Positions 1 to 7,440 of a DNA stretch of 15,052 nt are shown piece after piece. Under the pieces are notes generated by a model, which did not search any database, was not told where the DNA came from, and worked only from the letters and a program-made list of their open reading frames with translations. The stretch covers positions 1-15,052 of the forward strand of contig JAXGBA010000123.1 in the NCBI GenBank assembly GCA_034186235.1. The letters are read 5' to 3'. This DNA is from CAKSKB01 sp034186235 (GTDB lineage: Bacteria > Bacillota > Clostridia > HGM11514). Positions within the stretch are counted from its first letter, which is position 1; each line of letters starts with the position of its first letter. The translations under genes were made by a program, and so were the position numbers.

Positions 1-789
1 CATTTTTTCAATATCCTCGGTTGCCTCATCTTCCATGACATCAATAGCGTCATCGACCGTAACAATACCCACAAGCCTCTGTTCATCGTCAACAACAGGC
101 ATTGCAAGAAAGTCATACTTTTTAAAGTTGTTGGCAACAACCTCTTTATCTTCAAGCGTATGAACATAAATGAGGTTAGTTTCCATAATATCGCCGATAA
201 CATCGTCCTCACCGGAAAGAAGAAGCGTCTTAGCGGACACCATACCGATAAGTTTTCGCGATGAATTGACAACATAGCAGGTATAAATCGTTTCCTTGTC
301 GATACCGGTTTTTCTTATAACCCGCAGCGCTTCGGAAACCGTCATATCCGCCCGGAGCCTGACATACTCGATTGTCATAATGCTTCCGGCGCTGTCCTCG
401 GGATATTTCAGAATTTCATTAATCATCTTTCGGGTTGACGGGTCTGTGTTTTCGAGAATTCTGTTCACGACATTTGCCGGCATTTCCTCAACAATATCAA
501 CCGCATCATCGATGTAAAGTTCCTCAATGACATCTTTAAGCTCGTTATCGCTGAAGCCTTTGATAAGCATTTCCTGCAAATCGGATTCCATTTCGACGAA
601 GGTTTCCGCAGCAAGTTCTTTGGGGAGAAGCCTGAATAGAAGCGGAAGCTTCTGCTCGGGCATATCATCAAAGACCGAAGCGATATCGGCAGGGTTCATC
701 GTGATGAGAACATCTCTCAAAGTGTTGTACTTTTTTCCGTCAACCAGAGCGATAAGAGTATCTTCAATATTAACATTCCTCTCGCTCAA
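1..789 (-). CDS. mgtE: Magnesium transporter MgtE, cytosolic N-terminal part (partial, runs off left edge)
   Basis: I read 263 codons here, from a TTG start to the window edge, with the 3' end outside. MgtE is a homodimeric Mg2+ channel of the cytoplasmic membrane. The visible part is its cytosolic sensor: the MgtE N domain (about residues 15-130, acidic and helical, ending in the family-typical KYPEDSAGSIMT at 128-139) followed by two CBS domains (about 140-195 and 200-258, with IGMVS and LVGIVTVDDA strands). In known MgtE proteins these domains bind Mg2+ and close the pore; the membrane domain (about 180 residues) is not in the window. The TTG start is chosen because AAGGGGGTG lies 6 bases upstream and no ATG in this frame is better placed. 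The gene has its own promoter and structured leader after lysC. The family call is firm; the exact start is somewhat less so. Confidence 0.93.
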   Translation of the reverse strand, partial: MSERNVNIEDTLIALVDGKKYNTLRDVLITMNPADIASVFDDMPEQKLPLLFRLLPKELAAETFVEMESDLQEMLIKGFSDNELKDVIEELYIDDAVDIVEEMPANVVNRILENTDPSTRKMINEILKYPEDSAGSIMTIEYVRLRADMTVSEALRVIRKTGIDKETIYTCYVVNSSRKLIGMVSAKTLLLSGEDDVIGDIMETNLIYVHTLEDKEVVANNFKKYDFLAMPVVDDEQRLVGIVTVDDAIDVMEDEATEDIEKM

Positions 790-832
790 ATTGCACACCC
801 CCTTATTAAATTATAAAAGAACATAATAAGAG

Positions 833-951
833 TAAGTGCAAGTAAGATCAGCTGCAAACAGACGCAGGTCTGCTGCATGTTAAAAATCCGTATCTCACTC
901 GCGGCTTACTACTGCCCGAATTACCGCCTGCGTCCAAATTGCTCACCTCAC
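833..951 (-). ncRNA. Structured 5' leader of mgtE, candidate metal-responsive riboswitch
   Basis: The mgtE transcript should start near 945-951, directly after a perfect TATAAT. Its first roughly 120 nt can fold into an outer helix (GTGAG 951-947 with CTTAC 836-832; GTGAG 946-942 with CTTAC 846-842, G-U pairs allowed) that encloses an 8-9 bp helix (GACGCAGG at 934-927 with CCTGCGTC at 868-861). The 3' strand of that inner helix also belongs to a local hairpin (CAGAC-CTGC-GTCTG, 873-860), so two folds compete. mgtE genes are classic targets of the M-box Mg2+ riboswitch, and GGTGAG plus a TTTTTAA...TGCAGC stretch are reminiscent of it, but I cannot align the full M-box consensus. No U-tailed terminator follows, so control would have to be at translation or by another route. 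It may be an unclassified leader. Confidence 0.45.
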
Positions 952-957
952 ATTATA
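952..957 (-). promoter_or_regulatory. Promoter -10 for mgtE
   Basis: A perfect TATAAT on the minus strand lies in the AT-rich gap right after the lysC stop. The -35 is poor (TAATGC at 17-bp spacing). It would place the transcript start exactly at the first base of the structured leader, which supports independent transcription of mgtE. Confidence 0.5.
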
Positions 958-977
958 ATTGAAATAAAATTTTTGCA

Positions 978-1448
978 TTAAAGCTTAAATTTATCGTGAA
1001 TTGCATTAACCGCCGCTTCGGCGTACTTTTCCTTAACCAGCACCGAAACCTTGATTTCGGAAGTAGAAATCATCTGGATGTTAATGTTGGCGTCATAAAG
1101 CGCCTCGAACATCATTGCCGCAACGCCGGGATTGTTTACCATACCCGAGCCGACGATGGAAACCTTAGAAACATCCTTGTCGATATTCATTTCCGTAAAA
1201 CCGATAACACCGGCATTCTGAGTAAGTGTGTCAACCGCTGCATCAAGGTGATCAAGCGATACAGTGAAGGAGATGTCCTTTGTATTGTTCCTTCCGATAG
1301 ACTGAAGTATAATATCAACATTAACATTTTTCTTAGCAAGCATCTGAAAAACCTTGAAAGCTTTACCCGGTTCATCCGGAACACCCATCAAAGCAATTCT
1401 TGCAGTATTGTTATCTCTGGTTACGCCTCTTACCAACATTTTTTCCAC
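978..1448 (-). CDS. lysC: Aspartokinase beta subunit from an internal in-frame start
   Basis: Within lysC, codon 246 is GTG, preceded at exactly 8 bases by a perfect AAGGAGG (1463-1457). Translation from it would give a 156-residue protein holding only the two ACT regulatory domains. In Bacillus subtilis aspartokinase II and in Corynebacterium, an alpha2beta2 enzyme is made this way, with the beta subunit beginning at about the same residue. The ribosome site falls in the linker between kinase and ACT domains, encoding KEV-SQ, where sequence is otherwise free to vary. A close ATG (codon 249, 17 bases from the site) is a less well-spaced alternative. Directly seen: site, spacing and frame. Inferred: that it is used. 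Confidence 0.65.
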   Translation of the reverse strand: MEKMLVRGVTRDNNTARIALMGVPDEPGKAFKVFQMLAKKNVNVDIILQSIGRNNTKDISFTVSLDHLDAAVDTLTQNAGVIGFTEMNIDKDVSKVSIVGSGMVNNPGVAAMMFEALYDANINIQMISTSEIKVSVLVKEKYAEAAVNAIHDKFKL

Positions 1449-2183
1449 TTGACTTACCTCCTTAACTTTTGTGCCGGGAACTTTATTAAAGCTCGATTTA
1501 ACTTCAAGATTAACATTATATTTTTTTGCCACTTCAACGGAACGGTTGTGAAGAACATTCGCTCCGAGGCTTGCAAGCTCTAGAATTTCGTCAAACGAAA
1601 TATCATCAAGCTTTTTGGCGGTTTTGCAGATTCTGGGGTCTGCGGTGTAAACTCCGTCAACATCGGTGTAGATTTCGCATACATCCGCATGTGTAACCGC
1701 CGCCAGGGCAACCGCCGATGTGTCCGAGCCGCCGCGACCAAGGGTTGTAATATCGTCATATTTATTTATGCCCTGAAAACCGGCAACTATAACAATGTTC
1801 TTTTTGTCAAGTTCGGCGAGAATCCTTTCGGTGTTAATTGTGCCGATTCTGGCAAAACCGTAGTGAGAATCGGTATTAATCCCCGCCTGCCAGCCTGTGA
1901 GAGAAACAACAGGATACCCCATTTTTTCAAGCGTCATCGCAAGAAGCGCCATGGAAATAACCTCACCCGAAGAAAGAAGCACATCCATTTCCCTTCTTGA
2001 AGGCTTGTCGTTAACTTCTTTTGCTTTTTCAATAAGCTCATCAGTCGTATCGCCCTGCGCCGAAACAACAACAATGACATTGTTACCCTTGTCATATGCG
2101 TCCGTCACGCGGCCGGCAACATTTCTGAGTTTATCGGCATCGGCAACAGAGCTTCCGCCGAATTTCTGTACAATCAAACTCAT
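978..2183 (-). CDS. lysC: Aspartokinase (alpha subunit, full length)
   Basis: This cytosolic enzyme phosphorylates aspartate with ATP, the first step to lysine, threonine and methionine (and diaminopimelate). The protein has 401 residues, the usual length for the Bacillus/Corynebacterium type with feedback-regulated subunits. The amino-acid-kinase domain spans about 1-230, with KFGGSSV at 7-13, VAGFQGI at 133-139, GRGGSDTSA at 149-157 and YTDVDGVYTADPR at 172-184. Two ACT domains follow at about 262-330 and 340-400; the QMISTSEIKVS region (370-380) lies where lysine or threonine usually binds. The start is supported by AGGAGG 7 bases upstream. The gap after hom is only 11 bases, and the hom stop codon overlaps this ribosome site (TAGGAGG), so the two genes are surely co-transcribed and probably translationally coupled. 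It also contains an internal start for a beta subunit (separate entry). Confidence 0.97.
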   Translation of the reverse strand: MSLIVQKFGGSSVADADKLRNVAGRVTDAYDKGNNVIVVVSAQGDTTDELIEKAKEVNDKPSRREMDVLLSSGEVISMALLAMTLEKMGYPVVSLTGWQAGINTDSHYGFARIGTINTERILAELDKKNIVIVAGFQGINKYDDITTLGRGGSDTSAVALAAVTHADVCEIYTDVDGVYTADPRICKTAKKLDDISFDEILELASLGANVLHNRSVEVAKKYNVNLEVKSSFNKVPGTKVKEVSQVEKMLVRGVTRDNNTARIALMGVPDEPGKAFKVFQMLAKKNVNVDIILQSIGRNNTKDISFTVSLDHLDAAVDTLTQNAGVIGFTEMNIDKDVSKVSIVGSGMVNNPGVAAMMFEALYDANINIQMISTSEIKVSVLVKEKYAEAAVNAIHDKFKL

Positions 2184-2194
2184 TTGACTTCCTC

Positions 2195-3415
2195 CTAATC
2201 GTTTAAAACTCTGATCGACGAAATGACCTTAACGCCGTCAATATCATTGAGTCTGCTGATTTTATCAATCAAAACGCCGTCGGCATCGGTATAGGTAATA
2301 AATGCGAGCCTTGTGCCGTCAAAAACAGACATTTCCGTTTCCAGAACTTCGTTGATTTTATCGGAAAGGTCCGAATTACATTCCGTCAATACATAATATG
2401 CGGTTTTTATGGCTTTGTAATCTATTACCGCACCGGGAATTGCCTCACCCCATGCCGGCGATTTGAATTTGCCCTTGTTTTTTGAAATATCAATAACATC
2501 GGCAACCACTGCGCTCGCCGTAGGAAGCTTGCCTGCGCCGCGGCCGTAGAACATACAGTCGCCTACCGAATCGCCTTTAACGAAAATACCGTTAAAAACG
2601 CCTTCAATGCCCGAAAGCGGATGCGATTTTTCGATAAGCATCGGCGAAACCCTCACGGCGGTTTTGCCGTCATCCGTCTTTTTGTAGTAACCGATAAGCT
2701 TTATGGAATATCCGAGCCTGCCGGCAAATTCGGCATCGTCAAGAGTAATTTCGGTAATACCTTCCGTGTGGACAAGATCAGGGTTCACATAATGTCCGCT
2801 TGCAAGCGATGCAAGAATTGCGATTTTGCGGCATGCGTCGTGCCCGAGAACATCGGCATCGGGATTTCTTTCGGCATATCCCTTATCCTGCGCTTTTTTA
2901 AGCACCTTATTGAAATCCTCACCGTCATTAATCATTTTTGAAAGAATATAATTCGTTGTACCGTTGAGAATCCCCAATATTTCGCATATATCGTTGGCTG
3001 CAAGGCAGGATGCCAAAGGCCTTATAATCGGAATACCGCCGCCGACGCTTGCTTCAAACATATAATTAACATTATTTTTCTCAGCAAGTTTCAAAAGCTC
3101 GGTGCCGTGCGTTGCCACGAGTTCTTTGTTTGAAGTTACAACGCTTTTGCCGGCTTCAAGCGAACGCTTAGTGAACTCGTAAGCCGGATTGACACCACCC
3201 ATAACCTCAATAATAATATCGACATCGGAGCTTATGATGTCCTCAAAATTTTTGGTAAAAAGGTTAGCGTGCGGAAGCTCGGGAAATTCCCTTATATCGA
3301 GAATATGCGTAACATTAAGCGTTTCCTGCAACTTACTGGTTTTTACGGTATTTTGAATTACCTCATAAACTCCGGAGCCGACCGTACCGTAACCCAGAAT
3401 TGCAACATTTGTCAT
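2195..3415 (-). CDS. hom: Homoserine dehydrogenase
   Basis: This enzyme reduces aspartate semialdehyde to homoserine with NAD(P)H, the branch point to threonine and methionine, in the cytosol. The protein has 406 residues. The Rossmann domain begins at once with VAILGYGTVGSGV (4-16). TSNKELVATHG (94-104) and the family signature ILNGTTNYILSKM (149-161) follow. The catalytic stretch has E182, D188, D193 and K197, matching in order the known yeast residues E208, D214, D219 and K223. The C-terminal 65 residues look like a short ACT domain, so threonine inhibition is plausible; the total is about 25 residues shorter than the Bacillus enzyme. The reading frame stays open 26 codons upstream, but the ATG at 3415 is preferred because AGAGG lies upstream and the Rossmann strand starts there. 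It is the first gene of the hom-lysC operon. Confidence 0.96.
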   Translation of the reverse strand: MTNVAILGYGTVGSGVYEVIQNTVKTSKLQETLNVTHILDIREFPELPHANLFTKNFEDIISSDVDIIIEVMGGVNPAYEFTKRSLEAGKSVVTSNKELVATHGTELLKLAEKNNVNYMFEASVGGGIPIIRPLASCLAANDICEILGILNGTTNYILSKMINDGEDFNKVLKKAQDKGYAERNPDADVLGHDACRKIAILASLASGHYVNPDLVHTEGITEITLDDAEFAGRLGYSIKLIGYYKKTDDGKTAVRVSPMLIEKSHPLSGIEGVFNGIFVKGDSVGDCMFYGRGAGKLPTASAVVADVIDISKNKGKFKSPAWGEAIPGAVIDYKAIKTAYYVLTECNSDLSDKINEVLETEMSVFDGTRLAFITYTDADGVLIDKISRLNDIDGVKVISSIRVLND

Positions 3416-3437
3416 TATATCTGCCTCTTTTCTGTCT

Positions 3438-3498
3438 AAAATTTGCGTGCAGCGCAGTTTTGCTGTGAAACATGTTCGCGGCAAAGCGAGCAAAATTT
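3438..3498. repeat. Imperfect inverted repeat in the hom leader
   Basis: GTTTTGCTGTGA (3457-3468) and TCGCGGCAAAGC (3476-3487) pair over 12 positions around a 7-base loop. Four of these pairs are G-T on the plus strand and become A-C mismatches in the hom transcript. Flanking AAAATTTGC (3438-3446) and GCAAAATTT (3490-3498) extend the dyad. The block is GC-richer than the surrounding AT-rich intergenic DNA and lies between the hom promoter and its ribosome site. It could be a leader structure or a small dispersed palindromic repeat; one copy does not decide. Confidence 0.45.
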
Positions 3499-3511
3499 AA
3501 CCACTTTATAT

Positions 3512-3541
3512 ATTATACCACAATATTACTACTTTTCGCAA
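3512..3541 (-). promoter_or_regulatory. Promoter of the hom-lysC operon
   Basis: On the minus strand TTGCGA (3541-3536) is followed after 18 bases by a perfect TATAAT (3517-3512). Transcription would start near 3505, giving a leader of about 90 nt before the hom ATG. No T-box, lysine or threonine-attenuator features were recognised in this leader. Confidence 0.6.
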
Positions 3542-3584
3542 GATTTATTTGACATATTTAAGCATTTTTTTTAATGAAATCATC

Positions 3585-3613
3585 TTTATTTTTTGGATGA
3601 AATTTGTTATAAT
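3585..3613 (+). promoter_or_regulatory. Promoter of the phosphoglycerate-mutase-like gene
   Basis: TATAAT at 3608-3613 lies 41 bases before the start codon. The -35 at 17-bp spacing (TTTATT, 3585-3590) is weak. A better TTGACA at 3549-3554 has only a poor -10 at its proper spacing. The site is back to back with the hom promoter. Confidence 0.5.
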
Positions 3614-3654
3614 AGTATAAAAAGAAGATTTCACACCAAAAGGAGCGTGTTTAT

Positions 3655-4854
3655 ATGAAATATGTTATATTTTTGGGCGACGGCATGGCAGACCTTCCGG
3701 TTGAGGAACTCGGCGGAAAAACTCCGCTTGAAACAGCACATAAACCGAACATGGATTTTATTGCATCTCACGGAAAACTCGGTATGGTAAAAACCGTTCC
3801 GGACGGAATTAAACCCGGCAGCGATGTGGCGAATCTCTCCGTTATGGGCTTTGACCCTCTTAAGTATTATACGGGTCGTTCACCGCTCGAGGCTTACAGT
3901 ATCGGCGTTGATATGGTCCCGGGAGATATTTCGTTCAGGTGCAATCTTGTAACGCTTTCCGATGATGAGCCGTACGAAAATAAAACCATGGTTGACTACA
4001 GTTCGGATGAAATAACAACCGCCGAAGCACAAAAGCTTATCAAAGCGGTAGATAAGGCATTCAGAACCGAAGAAATCGAATTTCATTCCGGTATAAGCTA
4101 CCGCCATTTAATGCTGTGGCACGGCGTTAAGGACAGTTTCAAACTCACGCCGCCGCATGATATAAGCGGCAAGAAAATAACCGAACATCTGCCGGAGAAC
4201 AAAACGATTCTTGACATGATGAAAAAGAGTTACGATATACTTAAAGACCACCCCGTAAATCTTGAAAGAATAAAAAACGGAAAACACCCCGCAAATTCAA
4301 TCTGGATATGGGGCGAAGGCTCAAAGCCGGAGCTGCCGAGCTTTAAGGATAAAACAGGTCTTTCCGGCACAATGATTTCTGCGGTTGACCTTCTTAAAGG
4401 CATCGCACTCTGTGCGAAGATGAATTCTGTAGATGTTGAGGGTGCAACGGGTAATGTCGATACTAATTTTAACGGCAAGGCACAGGCTGCGATTGAAGCT
4501 TTGAAAAGCGGCAGCGATTTTGTGTATATCCATGTTGAAGCGCCCGACGAGAGCGGTCACCGTCACGAGATTGACAATAAGGTCAAATCAATTGAACTTA
4601 TTGATAAAAAAATTATCGGCCCGGTTATGCAGTACCTGAAACAGAGCGGCGAAGATTTCAGGGTTATGGTTCTCCCCGACCACCCCACACCGCTTATTTG
4701 TATGACGCATACATCAGACCCAGTACCGTTCGCAATTTACGACAGCAGAGCAGAAACAAATTCGGATGTAAAATATACCGAAAACTACGGAAAGCAAACC
4801 GGAATTTATGTTGAACCCGGCTTTAAGCTGATAGACGACCTTCTTGAACTTTAA
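3655..4854 (+). CDS. Archaeal-type cofactor-independent phosphoglycerate mutase homologue, proposed homoserine kinase
   Basis: The 399-residue protein belongs to the alkaline-phosphatase-like metalloenzyme superfamily (aPGM branch). Visible elements are GDGMAD at 8-13 (first metal ligand D9), PGSDVANLSVMGFDP at 54-68 with the likely phosphoacceptor serine S56, PHD at 167-169, HVEAPDESGHRHE at 293-305 and LPDHPTP at 340-346. The last two supply Asp/His metal ligands. The best-studied relatives interconvert 2- and 3-phosphoglycerate. A subgroup found beside threonine genes in genomes lacking thrB has been proposed to phosphorylate homoserine. Its place back to back with hom-lysC supports that role here, by inference only; no thrB or thrC is in the window. 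The start ATG follows AAGGAG by 9 bases. It is a single-gene transcript ending in a strong terminator. Confidence 0.88.
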   Translation: MKYVIFLGDGMADLPVEELGGKTPLETAHKPNMDFIASHGKLGMVKTVPDGIKPGSDVANLSVMGFDPLKYYTGRSPLEAYSIGVDMVPGDISFRCNLVTLSDDEPYENKTMVDYSSDEITTAEAQKLIKAVDKAFRTEEIEFHSGISYRHLMLWHGVKDSFKLTPPHDISGKKITEHLPENKTILDMMKKSYDILKDHPVNLERIKNGKHPANSIWIWGEGSKPELPSFKDKTGLSGTMISAVDLLKGIALCAKMNSVDVEGATGNVDTNFNGKAQAAIEALKSGSDFVYIHVEAPDESGHRHEIDNKVKSIELIDKKIIGPVMQYLKQSGEDFRVMVLPDHPTPLICMTHTSDPVPFAIYDSRAETNSDVKYTENYGKQTGIYVEPGFKLIDDLLEL

Positions 4855-4858
4855 TACC

Positions 4859-4893
4859 AAAGAGCAATCCGCATTTTTTGCGGATTGCTCTTT
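4859..4893. terminator. Bidirectional intrinsic terminator
   Basis: A perfect 15-bp stem (4859-4873 with 4879-4893) surrounds a TTTTT loop, with As before and Ts after. It sits between two convergent genes: 4 bases after the phosphoglycerate-mutase-like stop and 2 bases before the glycosidase stop. It should serve both directions. Confidence 0.92.
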
Positions 4894-4895
4894 TG

Positions 4896-7382
4896 CTATC
4901 TTAATATAATTTTTTCACAGATTTCCCGAGGTTCAAACAATACATACCCGTCATTTAACGAAAAAGCGTTTTTTTCGCCGTCAACAAACACTTCCGAAAG
5001 AGTCTTTATGTACGGAAGGTGAAGCATTTCGAGTTTAATCGAACCGCCGGAGATTTTAATTTCTGTTTTTGTTTCGGTTCTGATATAAGTTCCCCAGGCA
5101 GTCCCGACAGCCCAGAACGACCTGAAATCTCCTTTTTCTATCGGATTAAATCCTATCGTTTTGTTGGGCAAATCAAATTCAAATCCCGAATAAATCGGCA
5201 GCAGTGCAAAGCTTGCCATGGAGCGTGCATAATTGCTGCCGCATTCAATTTCGTTCCACGGATTTCTTTTTTTACCGTTATAACGGTTCCTTACGGATTT
5301 TACAATTTCAAGCCCCTCTTTTTCAAAGCCTTCGCTTATCAGAAGCCCTGCAAAGGAATATTCAAACCCATGCATGGTTTCCTCGCAGTAAGGAATAGGG
5401 ATTGACGGCTTTTCCGTGCCGTCCGGATAATCACATATAACCGCACCGGACTCATCGTTCAGCGAAAAAATCCGCCACAGATTCTCATGATTTCTCATGC
5501 TCGGCTTAAAATTGTTATCAAACATATTTTTAAGTGCGGTTTTCTTTTGCGAGCTATCAAAAATTTCTCCCAGACCGCATATATTTGCATGCCACTGCGC
5601 AAGCATCTGGTCAATTTCGCACCCATCTTTTATCTGATATTTAATTTCCTTCGTTTCATCGTTCCAGTAATCATCAGTGCCTTCAAAACTGTCTATAACC
5701 CTTTTATCTTTAAGGTCTATTTTCTGTATGAAGTATTTTCCGTTAAAGAGATTATTTTTTGTCCATTCAAATCCGTTATCAAAAAGACGGGAATATTCAG
5801 TCGCCTTTTCATTAAAACCGAGATATGAAGCCATTTCCGATGCTGCTTTGAGCGCAGCAAGATACATCCCTTCAAGCCATGATGACGCCCCGAACAGTTC
5901 CATGTCAAGCGTGTGATGCTGACGGCCGTCTATAACACCGTCTTTATTGCTATCCCATCGGTCGGCATTATTTTCGTCCCATGCATACTCAAGAATTTTA
6001 ACGGTGTCGTTCCACACCGATTTAAGCCACTCATCATCTCCGCTCAGCTTCCACTCTCTGTATACTTTTATCACAGAAGCCATCTGCCCGTCAACGCATG
6101 CATGAGCAAATCTTCCCTCTTTCCGCCCAAACGGAAGAAGAATTCTGAAAGTCATATGACCGTTTTCGTCAACATTATACTTAAACTCGTTGTTTCTGAT
6201 CCCCCGTTCAAGTTCCGGGAACAAAAAGCAAAGCGCATAGGCATATGACCACACATGAGTGCAGGTTCCTTCGCATGAGCCGACCGTTTCCATAACGCCC
6301 TCCCATGCCCAGAGCGAGCCGTCCTCAAGCCGCAGAACGGTAGGAGATTTAAGCACGGACATTGTTGAGCTTACCGCATCCATGACAGCTTCATCAAGAG
6401 TTGAGGAGTGCAAGGCATTTTTAAACTCAAGCGTTTCACGATAAAGTTTATCGAAATTATCTGCACAGTAAGCCAATGATGCGGCAGAATTTTCAAAACG
6501 GGTCGCATAATAATTTTTCCATGTAACATCGCTGAACTGTTCTGTCCAATAAAGCCGATACTTTGGCACACTCCAGCAAAGAACAAATCTTAAAGTTCCG
6601 CATTCTCCCGGCTTTAATGTTATTTTTGACGAAACCGCCGCAACATCGTGCGAACCAGGCAAATCGTAATGTCTGTCGTAAAGCCCGCCGCCAGAAAACT
6701 CATTCCAGAATGTTACATATCCGTCCTGCCACTTCCCTCTGTACCAGTATTCCTGCACAAAAGCATCTTCGGAAAGAGCACAAACGGATAAATCGACCTT
6801 CCCTTTCTCATCTTTGAGCATTATACCGTTATCGGAAATCTTTTCATTAAAGCCCGAATCAAACGGATTCCCAACGGTAAAACACCCGGTAAACGCGACA
6901 TCAAAAGACTCCGTATTTTTTATTCCGATTTCAAAAAATGCCGCCGGAAGGCTTGATTCTTCAGCCTTAAGAGGAATCATCGGATTAAATGCGGTAAGCG
7001 AAATATTTCCCGGAAAACCGTCTGATTTAAAATCGATTTTCGCAATCGGAAACTCCCCGGTAAATTCATGATTTTCAAAGTGAGGCAGCCCGGCAAAAGT
7101 TTTTGCGTCAACCCCGAAACCGAAGCCTGTAAAATGATTTTCTCTTTTAATTCCGCCCGTCAGGTCTTTTTCAATATCGCCGGCAAGCGATTTTGAAACG
7201 CTTTTTCCGTTACCGTCGGCACGGATAAAAAATCCGGTATACGGATTTATGCTGCCCTTGTTCGGCCTGTTAAATATTTCCCAATCGATAAGCCGCCCCG
7301 AACCGCTTAAACCTATAGAGCCGGTTCCTATTCCGCCGAGCGGGAAAGATATTTCGCCGCAGCTGTTTTTATCGTACTTCAT
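4896..7382 (-). CDS. GH116-family glycosidase (beta-glucosidase / glucosylceramidase-like)
   Basis: The 828-residue protein has the two-domain layout of glycoside hydrolase family 116: an N-terminal beta domain (GBA2_N type, about 1-320) opening with FPLGGIGTGSIGLSGSGRL and DWEIFNRPNKG (13-43), and a C-terminal alpha/alpha barrel (DUF608 type, about 325-760). In the barrel CEGTCTHVWSYAYAL (370-384) and HHTLDMELFGASSWLEG (489-505) are the family hallmarks. By position D493 fits the acid/base and E365 the nucleophile; their spacing of about 128 resembles the archaeal enzyme SSO1353 as I remember it, so the nucleophile is tentative. There is no signal peptide, so it should act in the cytosol on imported beta-glucosides or related glycosides. 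The substrate cannot be told. AGGAG lies 11 bases before the ATG. No transporter or sugar regulator adjoins it. Confidence 0.88.
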   Translation of the reverse strand: MKYDKNSCGEISFPLGGIGTGSIGLSGSGRLIDWEIFNRPNKGSINPYTGFFIRADGNGKSVSKSLAGDIEKDLTGGIKRENHFTGFGFGVDAKTFAGLPHFENHEFTGEFPIAKIDFKSDGFPGNISLTAFNPMIPLKAEESSLPAAFFEIGIKNTESFDVAFTGCFTVGNPFDSGFNEKISDNGIMLKDEKGKVDLSVCALSEDAFVQEYWYRGKWQDGYVTFWNEFSGGGLYDRHYDLPGSHDVAAVSSKITLKPGECGTLRFVLCWSVPKYRLYWTEQFSDVTWKNYYATRFENSAASLAYCADNFDKLYRETLEFKNALHSSTLDEAVMDAVSSTMSVLKSPTVLRLEDGSLWAWEGVMETVGSCEGTCTHVWSYAYALCFLFPELERGIRNNEFKYNVDENGHMTFRILLPFGRKEGRFAHACVDGQMASVIKVYREWKLSGDDEWLKSVWNDTVKILEYAWDENNADRWDSNKDGVIDGRQHHTLDMELFGASSWLEGMYLAALKAASEMASYLGFNEKATEYSRLFDNGFEWTKNNLFNGKYFIQKIDLKDKRVIDSFEGTDDYWNDETKEIKYQIKDGCEIDQMLAQWHANICGLGEIFDSSQKKTALKNMFDNNFKPSMRNHENLWRIFSLNDESGAVICDYPDGTEKPSIPIPYCEETMHGFEYSFAGLLISEGFEKEGLEIVKSVRNRYNGKKRNPWNEIECGSNYARSMASFALLPIYSGFEFDLPNKTIGFNPIEKGDFRSFWAVGTAWGTYIRTETKTEIKISGGSIKLEMLHLPYIKTLSEVFVDGEKNAFSLNDGYVLFEPREICEKIILR

Positions 7383-7413
7383 TTTTTAACATTCTCCTTA
7401 AAAATAAGGCCAC

Positions 7414-7438
7414 CAAAAAAAGCTTGGCAGCCAATGCA
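7414..7438 (-). terminator. Probable weak terminator after pyrG
   Basis: Downstream of the pyrG stop, the minus strand reads GC-a-TTGG-CTG-CCAA-GC followed by seven Ts. The stem is short (6 bp with a bulge and a 3-base loop), so it may be leaky and let pyrG transcripts run into the glycosidase gene. Confidence 0.4.
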
Positions 7439-7440
7439 TA

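Noticed and set aside
996..1583. 195-codon open frame on the plus strand opposite lysC
   Set aside because: It lies wholly antisense to a clear aspartokinase, has no ribosome site and a cysteine/asparagine-rich composition typical of shadow frames.
3416..3493. 26-codon N-terminal extension of homoserine dehydrogenase
   Set aside because: The extension falls in the inverted repeat of the leader and lacks a ribosome site; the ATG at 3415 has one and begins exactly at the Rossmann strand.
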